Assembly (NCBI GenBank): GCA_964572475.1
Contig: CAZNEZ010000008.1
Coordinates: 1 to 63,872, forward strand
Source of the DNA: CAZNEZ01 sp964572475
Lineage (GTDB): Bacteria; Bacillota; Clostridia; Lachnospirales; Lachnospiraceae
DNA length: 63,872 nucleotides
Reading direction: 5' to 3'
Shown: positions 54,066-63,068 of the stretch, piece by piece
Position numbering within the stretch: the first letter of the stretch is position 1
Layout of the letters: every line of letters starts with the position of its first letter
Notes under the pieces: generated by a model
Databases searched by the model: none
What the model was told of the DNA's origin: nothing
The model's input: only the letters and a program-made list of their open reading frames with translations
Program-made: the position numbers and the translations under genes

Positions 54066-55229
54066 TCATTTTCTCTTACGCATCTCATTTAGTATATGAA
54101 TACAGTAGTTCTTTATACAATCAGTATTATTAAGGAATTCATCAGTAATTTCAAAATAAGTTATTGAATCATGATAATCAATCTTAAAGTATGGAGATAT
54201 TATCTCTGTATACTGAGGAAGAAAAGTACCAGTCTTCTTACTGTAACAATTGGCTGCTTTTGCTTTGGTACGGTAATTTTTATCTACATAGAAAGCTACA
54301 CTTTTATGGATACTAGTATCTTCATGTGGCAGATAGTAATAGTCCTTATAATTAGGGTAGAAGAACTTTAGCTCGTCAGTATATATTCCAATACGAATTT
54401 TGGCAGTATTCTTAAATGCGGTAATGTAGAATTCATCAAAGGAATAGGAAATACGTTTATTAAGTGTGTTATTAAGACTAAGAGTAATGATGATTTCTTT
54501 ACCATCAATATCTTCTATTTTTTTGTAAGGCTGAATAGTAATATTCGTATCATCAATAGAAAAATCACCATTAAACAAGCAAATATAGCTAAAAATATTA
54601 AGAATTCCAATCATACCTAAAAGGTCATCATGATTGTGCAGAAGAATCTTTGCAAGATAATCAGTAGAATGAGAATTCTGATATTGTTGGTAAATATTAA
54701 TTAAGTCGCCTCCAGATAGTAAATCCATACGAGGAACATCAAGAAAATCTTCCACAGTTTTTTGCTTTAGATTAATAAGTTTAAGAATATGCTTGTAAGG
54801 TATAAGCTCTTTATAGATATCAATACTTGTAAATATGCTAAAATTGTATGGCAGAGAGTATTTTTTGCATTTTTCTTCAATATACGGAATATCAAAGCCA
54901 GCTCCATTATAGTGATAAACAGTAGTAAATGCGATAGCAAATTGAAAAAATTCATTTAAAAGTTCAGGCTCATCTTCTGAATTTTCACAGAAAAATTGTT
55001 TAAGTATAAAACTATTATTAATAGTATCAGGATTCAAAGAAATACTTTCGGCTACATCAGTAGGATTCCCAGGTTTTTCTTGATATACGCAGCCAATCAT
55101 ATATACAAAAGTGTTCTTAGGCGAAAAACCAGTAGTTTCAATATCGAAAAATAATGCACGACTAAGGTCATGAGTCTTTAAAAAGTCAGCATCTATAGGT
55201 AATTCCAATTTTTTTTCAAATGTTTTCAC
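54066..55229 (-). CDS. YprB-type RNase H-like exonuclease
   Basis: The 387-aa protein has the DEDD exonuclease pattern: LFFDIETTGF (about residue 28) gives Asp and Glu, YHYNGAGFDIPYI (about 108) the next Asp and LLHNHDDLLGM (about 195) the last. The family is named ribonuclease H-like YprB; its substrate is not settled. Start 55229 has AGGAGCG upstream on the minus strand. Single-gene unit, divergent from rnfC. Confidence 0.88.
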   Translation of the reverse strand: MKTFEKKLELPIDADFLKTHDLSRALFFDIETTGFSPKNTFVYMIGCVYQEKPGNPTDVAESISLNPDTINNSFILKQFFCENSEDEPELLNEFFQFAIAFTTVYHYNGAGFDIPYIEEKCKKYSLPYNFSIFTSIDIYKELIPYKHILKLINLKQKTVEDFLDVPRMDLLSGGDLINIYQQYQNSHSTDYLAKILLHNHDDLLGMIGILNIFSYICLFNGDFSIDDTNITIQPYKKIEDIDGKEIIITLSLNNTLNKRISYSFDEFYITAFKNTAKIRIGIYTDELKFFYPNYKDYYYLPHEDTSIHKSVAFYVDKNYRTKAKAANCYSKKTGTFLPQYTEIISPYFKIDYHDSITYFEITDEFLNNTDCIKNYCIHILNEMRKRK

Positions 55230-55408
55230 GATACGCTCCTTTGGTTACAATACGCTTAGTTATCTGTTAAATTTGATTCTATTATCTTTCTACAAATTAT
55301 AGCAATATTTTAACACAAAATACCTGAAAATCCTATTTATTTGTGTTGTTTATTTTGTGAATTTATATTAAACTAATAGAAGCAAAATTATAGGAAAGAG
55401 GGTTGATT

Positions 55409-56728
55409 ATGTCTGTTTTGACATTCAAAGGTGGAATACATCCTTTCGAAGGAAAGGGTATGTCCAAGAAACGAAGCATAAAAGATTTCAAACCAGAAGG
55501 TGAGATAGTAATTCCAGTCTCCCAACATATAGGTTCACCAGCTACACCCATAGTTAAAGTGGGTGATAAGGTATTAGTAGGTCAGAAGATAGCGGAGGCT
55601 AGTGGATTCATTTCAGCTAATATACACTCATCGGTTTCAGGAGAAGTTAAAGCGATAGAGCCAAGAATGGTTACGAACGGTTCTAAGGTCATATCTATTA
55701 TCATTGATAATGATAACATGTATCAGGAAGCGCCAGTAAGCGATTTTAAGAAGCTTAATGATATGAGTCCATCTGATATAAGAACCCTTATTAAAGAGGC
55801 TGGTATTGTAGGAATGGGTGGCGCAGGATTTCCAACCAATGTTAAACTTAGTCCCAGGAATGAAGATGAGATTGAGTACATAATTGTAAATGGTGCTGAA
55901 TGTGAGCCATATCTTACATCTGATTACAGAAGAATGATGGAGGATCCTGATATTCTTATAGAGGGGCTTAAAGTTTGTCTGAAGTTATTTCCTAAGGCAA
56001 AGGGATATATTGCAATAGAAGACAACAAGATAGATGCAATAATCAAGCTTCGTGATATGGTAAGAAAAGAAGAAAGAATTGAGGTTAAAAAGCTGTATAC
56101 CAAGTACCCACAGGGTGGAGAAAGATCACTCATTTATGCTACTACAGGCAGAGAACTCAATTCATCAATGCTACCAGCAGATGCGGGATGCATAGTACAT
56201 AATGTAGATACAATATTTGCCATTTATCAGGCTGTTATTAATAAAAAACCATTGATAGCAAGGATTGTTACAGTTACAGGTGATGCAATTAGAAAACCTA
56301 ATAATTATAAAGTTCCGATTGGTACTAATATAAGAGAACTTATTAATGTATCAGGAGGATTTAAATGTCAGCCTGAAAAGATTATATCTGGCGGTCCAAT
56401 GATGGGAACGGCACTTTACAATCTTGATATACCAGTTGTAAAAGGTACTTCGGCAATTCTTTGCTTTGAAAAGGATGAGATTGCATCAAGTGAAGCTTCT
56501 AATTGTATCAAATGTGGCAGATGTGTCGGAGTTTGTCCAAGCAGACTTATTCCTTCCAAACTTGCAATGTTTTCAGACAATGGGGCTAATGAAGAATTTG
56601 AAAAGTTAGATGGAATGGAATGCGTAGAATGTGGATGTTGTTCATACATCTGTCCAGCTAAGCGTAACCTTACACAGTCTATTAAGACCATGAAAAAAGA
56701 CATTCTGGCTAGCAGAAGAAAGAAGTAG
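55409..56728 (+). CDS. rnfC: Rnf complex subunit RnfC
   Basis: The 439-aa peripheral subunit receives electrons from NADH or ferredoxin. Seen: FKGGIHPFEGKGMSK near the start, a flavin/NADH-type fold with VGMGGAGFPTNVKL (about residue 132), ECEPYLTSD (about 163), and two 4Fe-4S motifs CIKCGRCVGVCP (about 365) and CVECGCCSYICP (about 404). ATG 55409 has GAGGG 6 bases upstream. First gene of rnfCDGEAB. Confidence 0.95.
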   Translation: MSVLTFKGGIHPFEGKGMSKKRSIKDFKPEGEIVIPVSQHIGSPATPIVKVGDKVLVGQKIAEASGFISANIHSSVSGEVKAIEPRMVTNGSKVISIIIDNDNMYQEAPVSDFKKLNDMSPSDIRTLIKEAGIVGMGGAGFPTNVKLSPRNEDEIEYIIVNGAECEPYLTSDYRRMMEDPDILIEGLKVCLKLFPKAKGYIAIEDNKIDAIIKLRDMVRKEERIEVKKLYTKYPQGGERSLIYATTGRELNSSMLPADAGCIVHNVDTIFAIYQAVINKKPLIARIVTVTGDAIRKPNNYKVPIGTNIRELINVSGGFKCQPEKIISGGPMMGTALYNLDIPVVKGTSAILCFEKDEIASSEASNCIKCGRCVGVCPSRLIPSKLAMFSDNGANEEFEKLDGMECVECGCCSYICPAKRNLTQSIKTMKKDILASRRKK

Positions 56729-56740
56729 GAGGATACAGAA

Positions 56741-57676
56741 TTGAGTGATATGTTACATATTTCATCCAATCCACATGTCAGGGATAAGAATTCTACATCT
56801 TCGATAATGCTAGATGTTATTATTGCCTTACTCCCAGCTACAGGATTTGGAATATATAATTTTGGATATAAAGCAGCAATACTTATTGCAGTAACAATAC
56901 TTTCCTGTTTGGCTACTGAATTTTTATATCAGAAGTTGATGCATAAGAAAGTAACAGTTGGAGATTTTAGTGCCATAGTTACAGGACTTTTACTGGCACT
57001 TAATTTACCTTATGATTTGGATTTGTGGATGGCAGCCTTAGGTGGAATATTTGCAATCCTTGTTGTAAAACAGCTGTTTGGTGGAATTGGACAGAACTTT
57101 ATGAACCCTGCACTTGCAGCAAGATGTTTTCTGTTATTGTCATTTGGAACAAAGATGACAGTATATACACTTGATGGAGTAACAGGACCAACACCACTGA
57201 AAGTATTAAAGGATACTGGTACAGTTGATAGTATTAAGGATATGTTCATAGGTAACATTGCAGGTACAATAGGAGAAACTTCGGTTATTGCACTTGGAAT
57301 AGGTGCATTATATTTAATTGTTAAAAAGATAATAGATATCAGGATTCCATTTTTCTATATTGCAGTATTTTCAATATTTATTCTGATATTTGGAGAGAAG
57401 TCCTTTGATATTAAATATCTTGCTGCAGAACTTTGTGGCGGAGGATTGATGCTTGGAGCATTCTTTATGGCAACTGATTATACAACAAGTCCAATTACTC
57501 CAATTGGCAGAATAATCTATGGTTCATGTCTCGGAATATTAACAGCTATTTTTCGTATTTATTCACCAAATGCGGAAGGGGTTTCATTTGCAATTATATT
57601 CTGCAACCTTCTAGTTCCACTTATTGAGAAGATTACAATTCCCAAATCATTTGGAAAAGGAGGCAAAAACAAATAA
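56741..57676 (+). CDS. rnfD: Rnf complex subunit RnfD
   Basis: The 311-aa integral membrane subunit has about eight membrane segments and the covalent flavin site LDGVTGPTPLK (about residue 144), where the Thr carries FMN. TTG 56741 is used because AGGAGG lies 8 bases upstream; ATG 56750 is too far. It ends overlapping rnfG. Confidence 0.94.
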   Translation: MSDMLHISSNPHVRDKNSTSSIMLDVIIALLPATGFGIYNFGYKAAILIAVTILSCLATEFLYQKLMHKKVTVGDFSAIVTGLLLALNLPYDLDLWMAALGGIFAILVVKQLFGGIGQNFMNPALAARCFLLLSFGTKMTVYTLDGVTGPTPLKVLKDTGTVDSIKDMFIGNIAGTIGETSVIALGIGALYLIVKKIIDIRIPFFYIAVFSIFILIFGEKSFDIKYLAAELCGGGLMLGAFFMATDYTTSPITPIGRIIYGSCLGILTAIFRIYSPNAEGVSFAIIFCNLLVPLIEKITIPKSFGKGGKNK

Positions 57677-58299
57677 TGAAAGAGTTAATTAAGAATTCAC
57701 TTATATTATGTGCAATTACCCTTGTTGCAGGCGTTTTACTTGGTACAGTTTATGAAGTAACTAAGAACCCAAGAGCAACACAGGAAAAGCTTGCTACAGA
57801 TAAAGCTTATAAAGAAGTATTTGATGATGCGGATTCATTTGAAGATATAGACTATGATGCAGATGAGCTTGCAGATTATATTTCTGGCAAAGGAATTACA
57901 TCTACAGAAGTTGTTATTGAGACTGCTGTAAATGCTCTTGATACAGATAAGAATGTTATTGGATGTGTAATTACTGTAACTTCCAAGGAAGGATATGGTG
58001 GTGATATTAAGTATACAGTGGGAATTAAGAAAGATGGCACTATTAATGGTGTATCAGTACTTTCTATTGGTGAAACCGCTGGACTTGGCATGAATGCTAA
58101 AGAAGATAAGTTCTTGAATCAGTATAAAGATAAGAAAGTTGATGCATTTGAGGTAACAAAGAGCGGTGCATCATCTGATGAACAGATAGATGCAATAAGT
58201 GGTGCAACTATTACTACTAAGGCAATGACTAAAGGTGTAAATGCTGCAATTATTGCAAAACAGATGCTATTAAAGGATGGAGGTACAGAAAATGAGTAA
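57676..58299 (+). CDS. rnfG: Rnf complex subunit RnfG
   Basis: The 207-aa protein has one N-terminal membrane anchor (about residues 5-25) and an extracellular FMN-binding domain with GETAGLGMNAKED (about 134) and DAISGATITTKAM (about 175), where the last SGATxT Thr binds FMN. ATG overlaps the rnfD stop; rnfE starts 7 bases before this gene ends. Confidence 0.95.
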   Translation: MKELIKNSLILCAITLVAGVLLGTVYEVTKNPRATQEKLATDKAYKEVFDDADSFEDIDYDADELADYISGKGITSTEVVIETAVNALDTDKNVIGCVITVTSKEGYGGDIKYTVGIKKDGTINGVSVLSIGETAGLGMNAKEDKFLNQYKDKKVDAFEVTKSGASSDEQIDAISGATITTKAMTKGVNAAIIAKQMLLKDGGTENE

Positions 58300-58981
58300 T
58301 CTACTTAGTGACTGTAAAGAAAGACTTTTTAATGGAATTATTAAAGAGAACCCAACACTTGTTCTTATGTTAGGTATGTGTCCAACGCTGGCAGTTACGA
58401 CATCATTAACCAATGGCGCAGGAATGGGACTTACAACAACTGTTGTTTTAACAATGAGCAATATGCTTATTTCGATGTTAAGAAAAGTTATACCTGATAA
58501 AGTAAGAATGCCTGCATTTATTGTAATAGTTGCAAGTTTTGTAACTATTGTACAGTTTATGCTTCAGGCATATTTGCCTTCGCTTAATGATTCACTGGGA
58601 ATATATATTCCTCTTATAGTTGTTAACTGTATCATTCTTGGACGTGCAGAGGCATATGCATCTAAGAATCCAGTATTACCTTCGATATTTGATGGAATAG
58701 GAATGGGACTTGGTTTTACTGTTGGACTTTCCTTACTTGGTGGAATTAGAGAGATTATTGGCTCTGGCAAGATTCTTAATATTGAGATTCTTCCAGAATC
58801 TATATCACCTATAAGAATAATTGGTTTAGCTCCAGGTGCATTCTTTGTACTTGCAGCACTTGTAGCTATTCAGAATAAAATAAAAATCAGTCATAATAAA
58901 AAGCCTAATACACAGGGATGTGGCGGAGAATGCAGTAGCTGTGCCGGTGGCTGTGATATGGCTAAGAAGGAGGTAGAGTAA
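58292..58981 (+). CDS. rnfE: Rnf complex subunit RnfE
   Basis: The 229-aa protein has six membrane segments with the RnfE pattern (NPTLVLMLGMCPTLAVTTSLTNG; NCIILGRAEAYASKNP). The Cys in the first helix helps to hold a membrane Fe-S centre together with RnfA. The C-terminus ends in GCGGECSSCAGGCD, a Cys-rich tail that ordinary RnfE lacks as far as I know. ATG 58292 has GGAGGT upstream. Confidence 0.93.
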   Translation: MSNLLSDCKERLFNGIIKENPTLVLMLGMCPTLAVTTSLTNGAGMGLTTTVVLTMSNMLISMLRKVIPDKVRMPAFIVIVASFVTIVQFMLQAYLPSLNDSLGIYIPLIVVNCIILGRAEAYASKNPVLPSIFDGIGMGLGFTVGLSLLGGIREIIGSGKILNIEILPESISPIRIIGLAPGAFFVLAALVAIQNKIKISHNKKPNTQGCGGECSSCAGGCDMAKKEVE

Positions 58982-58983
58982 TC

Positions 58984-59559
58984 ATGAAAGAATTATTACT
59001 TATTGCTATTGGTTCAGCACTTGTAAATAATGTTGTACTTAGTCAGTTCTTAGGACTTTGCCCATTCTTAGGTGTATCAAAGAAGCCAAAAACAGCTGCT
59101 GGAATGGGAGCAGCGGTAATATTTGTTATTACTATATCTTCACTTCTTACAAGCGTTATTTACAAATGTGTACTTACGCCACTCAAGATGACGTATTTAC
59201 AAACAATAGTATTTATCCTTGTTATAGCAGCTCTTGTTCAGTTGGTTGAGATGGTTCTTAAGAAGATGAGTCCTTCACTTTATCAGGCTCTTGGTGTATA
59301 TTTACCACTGATTACGACTAACTGTGCAGTTCTTGGTGTAGCTATTATCAATATTCAGAAGAGCTATGGTATTCTTGAAAGTGTTGTAAATGGACTTGGA
59401 ACAGCTGTAGGATTTACAATTGCTATTGTAATTATGGCGGGCATAAGAGAGAAAATGGAATATAATGATATTTCACCAGCATTGAAGGGAACGCCAATAG
59501 TACTAATTACGGCAGGATTGATGGCCATTGCATTTTGTGGCTTTTCAGGCTTGCTATAG
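58984..59559 (+). CDS. rnfA: Rnf complex subunit RnfA
   Basis: The 191-aa subunit has six membrane segments: NNVVLSQFLGLCPFLGVSKK at the start with the conserved Cys, and TTNCAVLGVA (about residue 105). It is the pseudo-symmetric partner of RnfE in moving sodium or protons. Preceded by GGAGG in the rnfE end. Confidence 0.95.
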   Translation: MKELLLIAIGSALVNNVVLSQFLGLCPFLGVSKKPKTAAGMGAAVIFVITISSLLTSVIYKCVLTPLKMTYLQTIVFILVIAALVQLVEMVLKKMSPSLYQALGVYLPLITTNCAVLGVAIINIQKSYGILESVVNGLGTAVGFTIAIVIMAGIREKMEYNDISPALKGTPIVLITAGLMAIAFCGFSGLL

Positions 59560-59574
59560 GAAATGAGGATTAAT

Positions 59575-60363
59575 ATGAGCATTAGTGGAATTTTAATTGC
59601 AACCGCACTTGTTGGTGGAACAGGTCTTATAATAGGCATTTTACTTGGAATTGCAGCACGTGCATTTAGTGTTGAAGTTAATGAAACAGAGATTAAGATT
59701 AGAGAATTTCTTCCAGGTAATAATTGTGGAGGTTGTGGATATGCAGGATGTGATGCACTAGCTAAGGCTATAGCAGAGGGAAGTGCTGATCCATCAAGTT
59801 GTCCTGTAGGTGGAAGCAGTGTTGCAGAATCAATTGGAGCTGTATTAGGAGTTGAAGTTGAGACTATAAAAGAAGTAGCATTTGTTAAATGTGCAGGAAC
59901 TTGTGAAGTTGCTCCAGTTAAATATGATTATTCGGGAAATATGAGTTGTAAAGATGCAATGTATCTTCCTGGAAATGGTGCAAAAGCTTGTACATATGGT
60001 TGTCTTGGTTATGGAAGCTGCGTTAAAGTATGTGAATTTGATGCAATTCATATTGTTAATGGAAATGCATTTGTAGATATAAAAAAATGTGTAGCCTGTG
60101 GCAAATGTATTGAGGAATGTCCGCGTAATATAATAGAAAAAGTTCCATATGAAGCTATGCATATGGTTCAATGCAGTTCTCATGATAAAGGTAAAGATGT
60201 TAAACTCGTATGTGGGACTGGCTGCATAGGCTGTAAAATGTGTGAAAAGGTCTGTGAAGAAGGCGCAATAACAGTTACAGATATGCTTGCTTCGATAAAT
60301 TATGAGCTATGTACAGGTTGTGGAGCCTGTGTAGAAAAATGTCCAGTTAAGATAATCAGATAA
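59575..60363 (+). CDS. rnfB: Rnf complex subunit RnfB
   Basis: The 262-aa ferredoxin-like subunit has an N-terminal membrane anchor (about residues 4-25), the NNCGGCGYAGCDALAKAI cluster motif (about 44-61), and further Cys motifs CTYGCLGYGSCVKVC, CVACGKCIEECP, CKMCEKVC and CTGCGACVEKCP, enough for several 4Fe-4S clusters. It accepts electrons from reduced ferredoxin. ATG 59575 is used because GAGG lies 6 bases upstream. Confidence 0.95.
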   Translation: MSISGILIATALVGGTGLIIGILLGIAARAFSVEVNETEIKIREFLPGNNCGGCGYAGCDALAKAIAEGSADPSSCPVGGSSVAESIGAVLGVEVETIKEVAFVKCAGTCEVAPVKYDYSGNMSCKDAMYLPGNGAKACTYGCLGYGSCVKVCEFDAIHIVNGNAFVDIKKCVACGKCIEECPRNIIEKVPYEAMHMVQCSSHDKGKDVKLVCGTGCIGCKMCEKVCEEGAITVTDMLASINYELCTGCGACVEKCPVKIIR

Positions 60364-60429
60364 CTAGATAATTAAATAGTAATGAATAATAATTACTATA
60401 AGTACAAAAACTGTACAGAGGTGATTATT

Positions 60430-61845
60430 GTGAATGGAATATTATATCGTACAGATATTAAAGATAATTTTAGACAAATGATAGAAGCCATCAATATCTC
60501 TTTAGATGTTGATGGCTCTTTTGACTTGATTTACAAAACATTTGATATAGCTGATAAAAGAGCTGCAATATATTTTATTGACGGCTTAGTAAAAGACGAT
60601 ATTATGGAAAAGTTATTAGAATTTTTTGCTGGAATAACTGAAGAGGATTTTCCGGTTTCGCCATATGATTTTTTAAAGAAAAAGCTTCCATATGTTGAGG
60701 TAGATAAAAGTATAGAAATTGAAAAATTTAAGGTTTCTGTCCTTTCTGGCGTTGTGGGACTAATTATTGAAGGCTATGAGGAAGCCATACTTATTGATTG
60801 CAGAACATATCCTGCACGTGGAGTTGAAGAGCCTGATAAAGATAAGGTTCTTAGAGGTTCAAGAGACGGCTTTACAGAAACAATGGTTATGAATGTGGCA
60901 TTAATAAGGAGAAGAATTAGAAGCGATAAATTCAATGTAGAAATCCTGGATGTTGGCTCAAAGTCTCATACAGATGTATCAATATGCTATATGAATGATA
61001 AAGCTGACAAAAAATTGATAGATATAATTAAAAATAAAATTAAAGAATCAGATGTTTCTGCATTAACTATGAATCAGGAAAGTCTTGCTGAAATACTTTT
61101 TAAATCTAATTATTTTAACCCATTTCCTAAGTTTAGATATTCAGAAAGACCAGATACAGCAGCAGCATCAATCCTTGAGGGAAGTATTGTAATTCTTGTA
61201 GACAATTCACCAGCAGCTATGATATTACCAGTAAGTTTATTTGATCTTGCAGAGGAAGCAAATGATTACTATTTTCCGCCAATTACAGGTACTTATCTAA
61301 GACTGGCACGAATAATCATAACAATAATATCGTTTATATTAACACCATTATTCTTATTAGCAATGCAATATCCAGAAAAAATTCCTAATGCCTTAGAATT
61401 TATAAAGGTTCAAGAGACAGTAAATGTGCCTTATATCGTTCAATTTCTAATACTTGAACTAGCAGTAGATGGAATGAAATTAGCGGCTGTAAATACGCCT
61501 AACATGCTTTCAACACCACTTAGTGTAATAGCAGGTTTTATTATAGGGGATACAGCAGTTAAATCAGGCTGGTTTAATGCAGAAGTAATGCTATATATGG
61601 CATTTGTGGCATTTGCCAATTTTACACATGGAAGTTTTGAACTAGGATATTCAATCAAATTCTTCAGAATTATAACACTGCTATTGACAGCCATTGGAGG
61701 AATATATGGATTTGTAGCAGGAATACTATTCTTTATCATATGTTTAGCCACTAACAAAACAATAGCAGGAAGAAAATACCTCTATCCATTAATACCACTA
61801 AATGGACAAGAACTGCTAAAAAGACTGAGGATTAGAAGAAAATGA
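60430..61845 (+). CDS. GerA-family spore germination protein
   Basis: The 471-aa protein has the GerA pattern: N-terminal soluble half (DEF: KFKVSVLSGVVGLIIEGYEEAI; ETMVMNVALIRRRIR; VEILDVGSKSHTDVSICYM; RPDTAAASILEGSIVILVDNSP) and about four to five membrane segments in the C-terminal half. It senses germinants in the spore inner membrane or, like SpoVAF, supports DPA release. No gerB/gerC partner is next to it, so a SpoVAF-like role is possible. GTG 60430 follows AGAGGTG by 6 bases; ATG 60382 lacks a site. Confidence 0.88.
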   Translation: MNGILYRTDIKDNFRQMIEAINISLDVDGSFDLIYKTFDIADKRAAIYFIDGLVKDDIMEKLLEFFAGITEEDFPVSPYDFLKKKLPYVEVDKSIEIEKFKVSVLSGVVGLIIEGYEEAILIDCRTYPARGVEEPDKDKVLRGSRDGFTETMVMNVALIRRRIRSDKFNVEILDVGSKSHTDVSICYMNDKADKKLIDIIKNKIKESDVSALTMNQESLAEILFKSNYFNPFPKFRYSERPDTAAASILEGSIVILVDNSPAAMILPVSLFDLAEEANDYYFPPITGTYLRLARIIITIISFILTPLFLLAMQYPEKIPNALEFIKVQETVNVPYIVQFLILELAVDGMKLAAVNTPNMLSTPLSVIAGFIIGDTAVKSGWFNAEVMLYMAFVAFANFTHGSFELGYSIKFFRIITLLLTAIGGIYGFVAGILFFIICLATNKTIAGRKYLYPLIPLNGQELLKRLRIRRK

Positions 61846-61881
61846 AGATAAAGAAGAATAGATAAAAATGTATAAATTTGT

Positions 61882-61910
61882 TTGCATTCTTTTGAACTGT
61901 AAGTTATACT
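61882..61910 (+). promoter_or_regulatory. Promoter of the Rpn-family gene
   Basis: TTGCAT (61882-61887), 17 bp, TATACT (61905-61910), followed by AGGAGGAG before ATG 61956. Confidence 0.65.
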
Positions 61911-61955
61911 AAATATATTATAGGGATAAATAATTAGAAAACAGAGGAGGAGTAT

Positions 61956-62879
61956 ATGAGCAAAATTGATATTGCACTAAAGGAATTACTATCTGTAAAT
62001 GAAATTTTTTCAGATATCTTTAATGGTTCATTATTTGATGGAAAATTAGTAGTAATTCCAGAGAGTCTAGTATCTGCTGATACATCACAAACGGATTTAG
62101 GTGATGATAGCAGATGTGGAAATGAAGCAGAGGCGGGATTTGGAGTACGAGATATAATCCGAAAGACAAATACAAATTTTGGATTATCAATACTAGCAGT
62201 AGAAGGTCAATCTGGCATATGTTATAATATGCCACAAAGAGTTTTACTTTATGATTCAAGAGAATATAGGAGACAGGTTAAGCAGGTTATTTCTGATAAT
62301 GAAATGATAGGAAAAAGAATTAGTAAAACGGCATATATTGCTAAAGTACAGTATATACTTCCTGTAAAAACTATTGTATTCTATACTGGAAGAAGGCAAT
62401 GGGATGCACCACTGTCATTATATGATATGTTTGGATTCAATCAAGAACAAAAGGAACAGGCTATGCAGGCAGGAGTGCAGGATTACAAAATATTAGTAAT
62501 AGATTGTGCTAATATTAGTGATGAAGAGATAGGTAAATATCATTCAGACTTGGCAACAATATTCAAAATATTGCGTGCAGAGAGAAGAAAAGAAAGAATA
62601 ACAGATAAGAACTTATATGTCACTCATTCAGCAACACTAAGATTATTAAGCGCCATAACAGGAGCAAAACAATTTGATGAATATATAGAAGAAATTGAAG
62701 ATGGAAAGGAGATGGTAGATGTGTGCTTTGTATTAGATAATGAAAGAGAAGAAGGCATAAAGATAGGATTGCAAAAATTTGTTGAATTTCTTGTTGAGGA
62801 AGGAAAAGACATTGATTTTATTATGGAGAAGACAGAACTATCTGAAGAAGAAGTTAAAAGCATAATTAAAAAAATATAA
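61956..62879 (+). CDS. Rpn/PD-(D/E)XK family putative nuclease
   Basis: The 307-aa protein resembles the Rpn (recombination-promoting nuclease / transposase_31-like) group common in Lachnospiraceae: core D-I..(N)FGLSILAVEGQSG with an E-x-Q variant, PVKTIVFYTGRRQWDAPLSL, and a C-terminal helical KIGLQKFVEFLVEEG tail. Nuclease activity is not proven. The first 40 residues are family-like (ALKELLSVNEIFSDIFNG). An inverted copy of the intergenic repeat begins three bases after the stop. Confidence 0.8.
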   Translation: MSKIDIALKELLSVNEIFSDIFNGSLFDGKLVVIPESLVSADTSQTDLGDDSRCGNEAEAGFGVRDIIRKTNTNFGLSILAVEGQSGICYNMPQRVLLYDSREYRRQVKQVISDNEMIGKRISKTAYIAKVQYILPVKTIVFYTGRRQWDAPLSLYDMFGFNQEQKEQAMQAGVQDYKILVIDCANISDEEIGKYHSDLATIFKILRAERRKERITDKNLYVTHSATLRLLSAITGAKQFDEYIEEIEDGKEMVDVCFVLDNEREEGIKIGLQKFVEFLVEEGKDIDFIMEKTELSEEEVKSIIKKI

Positions 62880-62881
62880 GA

Positions 62882-63000
62882 AAAGCGTTCACCGGCGTGA
62901 ACGCTTGGAAGAATGCTTTGCATTCTTCTTAAATGTTTCATAATGTTGCGTAATTTCCTATTATCTAAAAAGTGTTCACGCTACTGCGCAATTTACTATA
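62882..63000 (-). repeat. Two-hairpin intergenic repeat, copy 7 (inverted, with extra core)
   Basis: Read on the minus strand: core A-like (62965-62945), hairpin 1 (GAAGAATGC/GCATTCTTC, about 62927-62907), hairpin 2 with new arms AAGCGTTCAC/GTGAACGCTT (62906-62883) ending in T's. A further inverted core (about 62999-62972) precedes it. The hairpin 2 arms changed on both sides and stay paired, a covariation relative to copies 1 and 6. Confidence 0.8.
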
Positions 63001-63034
63001 CAAAAAGAGGCTGCTTTAAAGCAGCCTCTTTTTG
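63001..63034. terminator. Bidirectional terminator before the permease gene
   Basis: A perfect 14-bp stem CAAAAAGAGGCTGC/GCAGCCTCTTTTTG with loop TTTAAA; works for both directions. Confidence 0.88.
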
Positions 63035-63068
63035 TATAGTATCCTCTACGATTGAAATAGAGCGAAAA

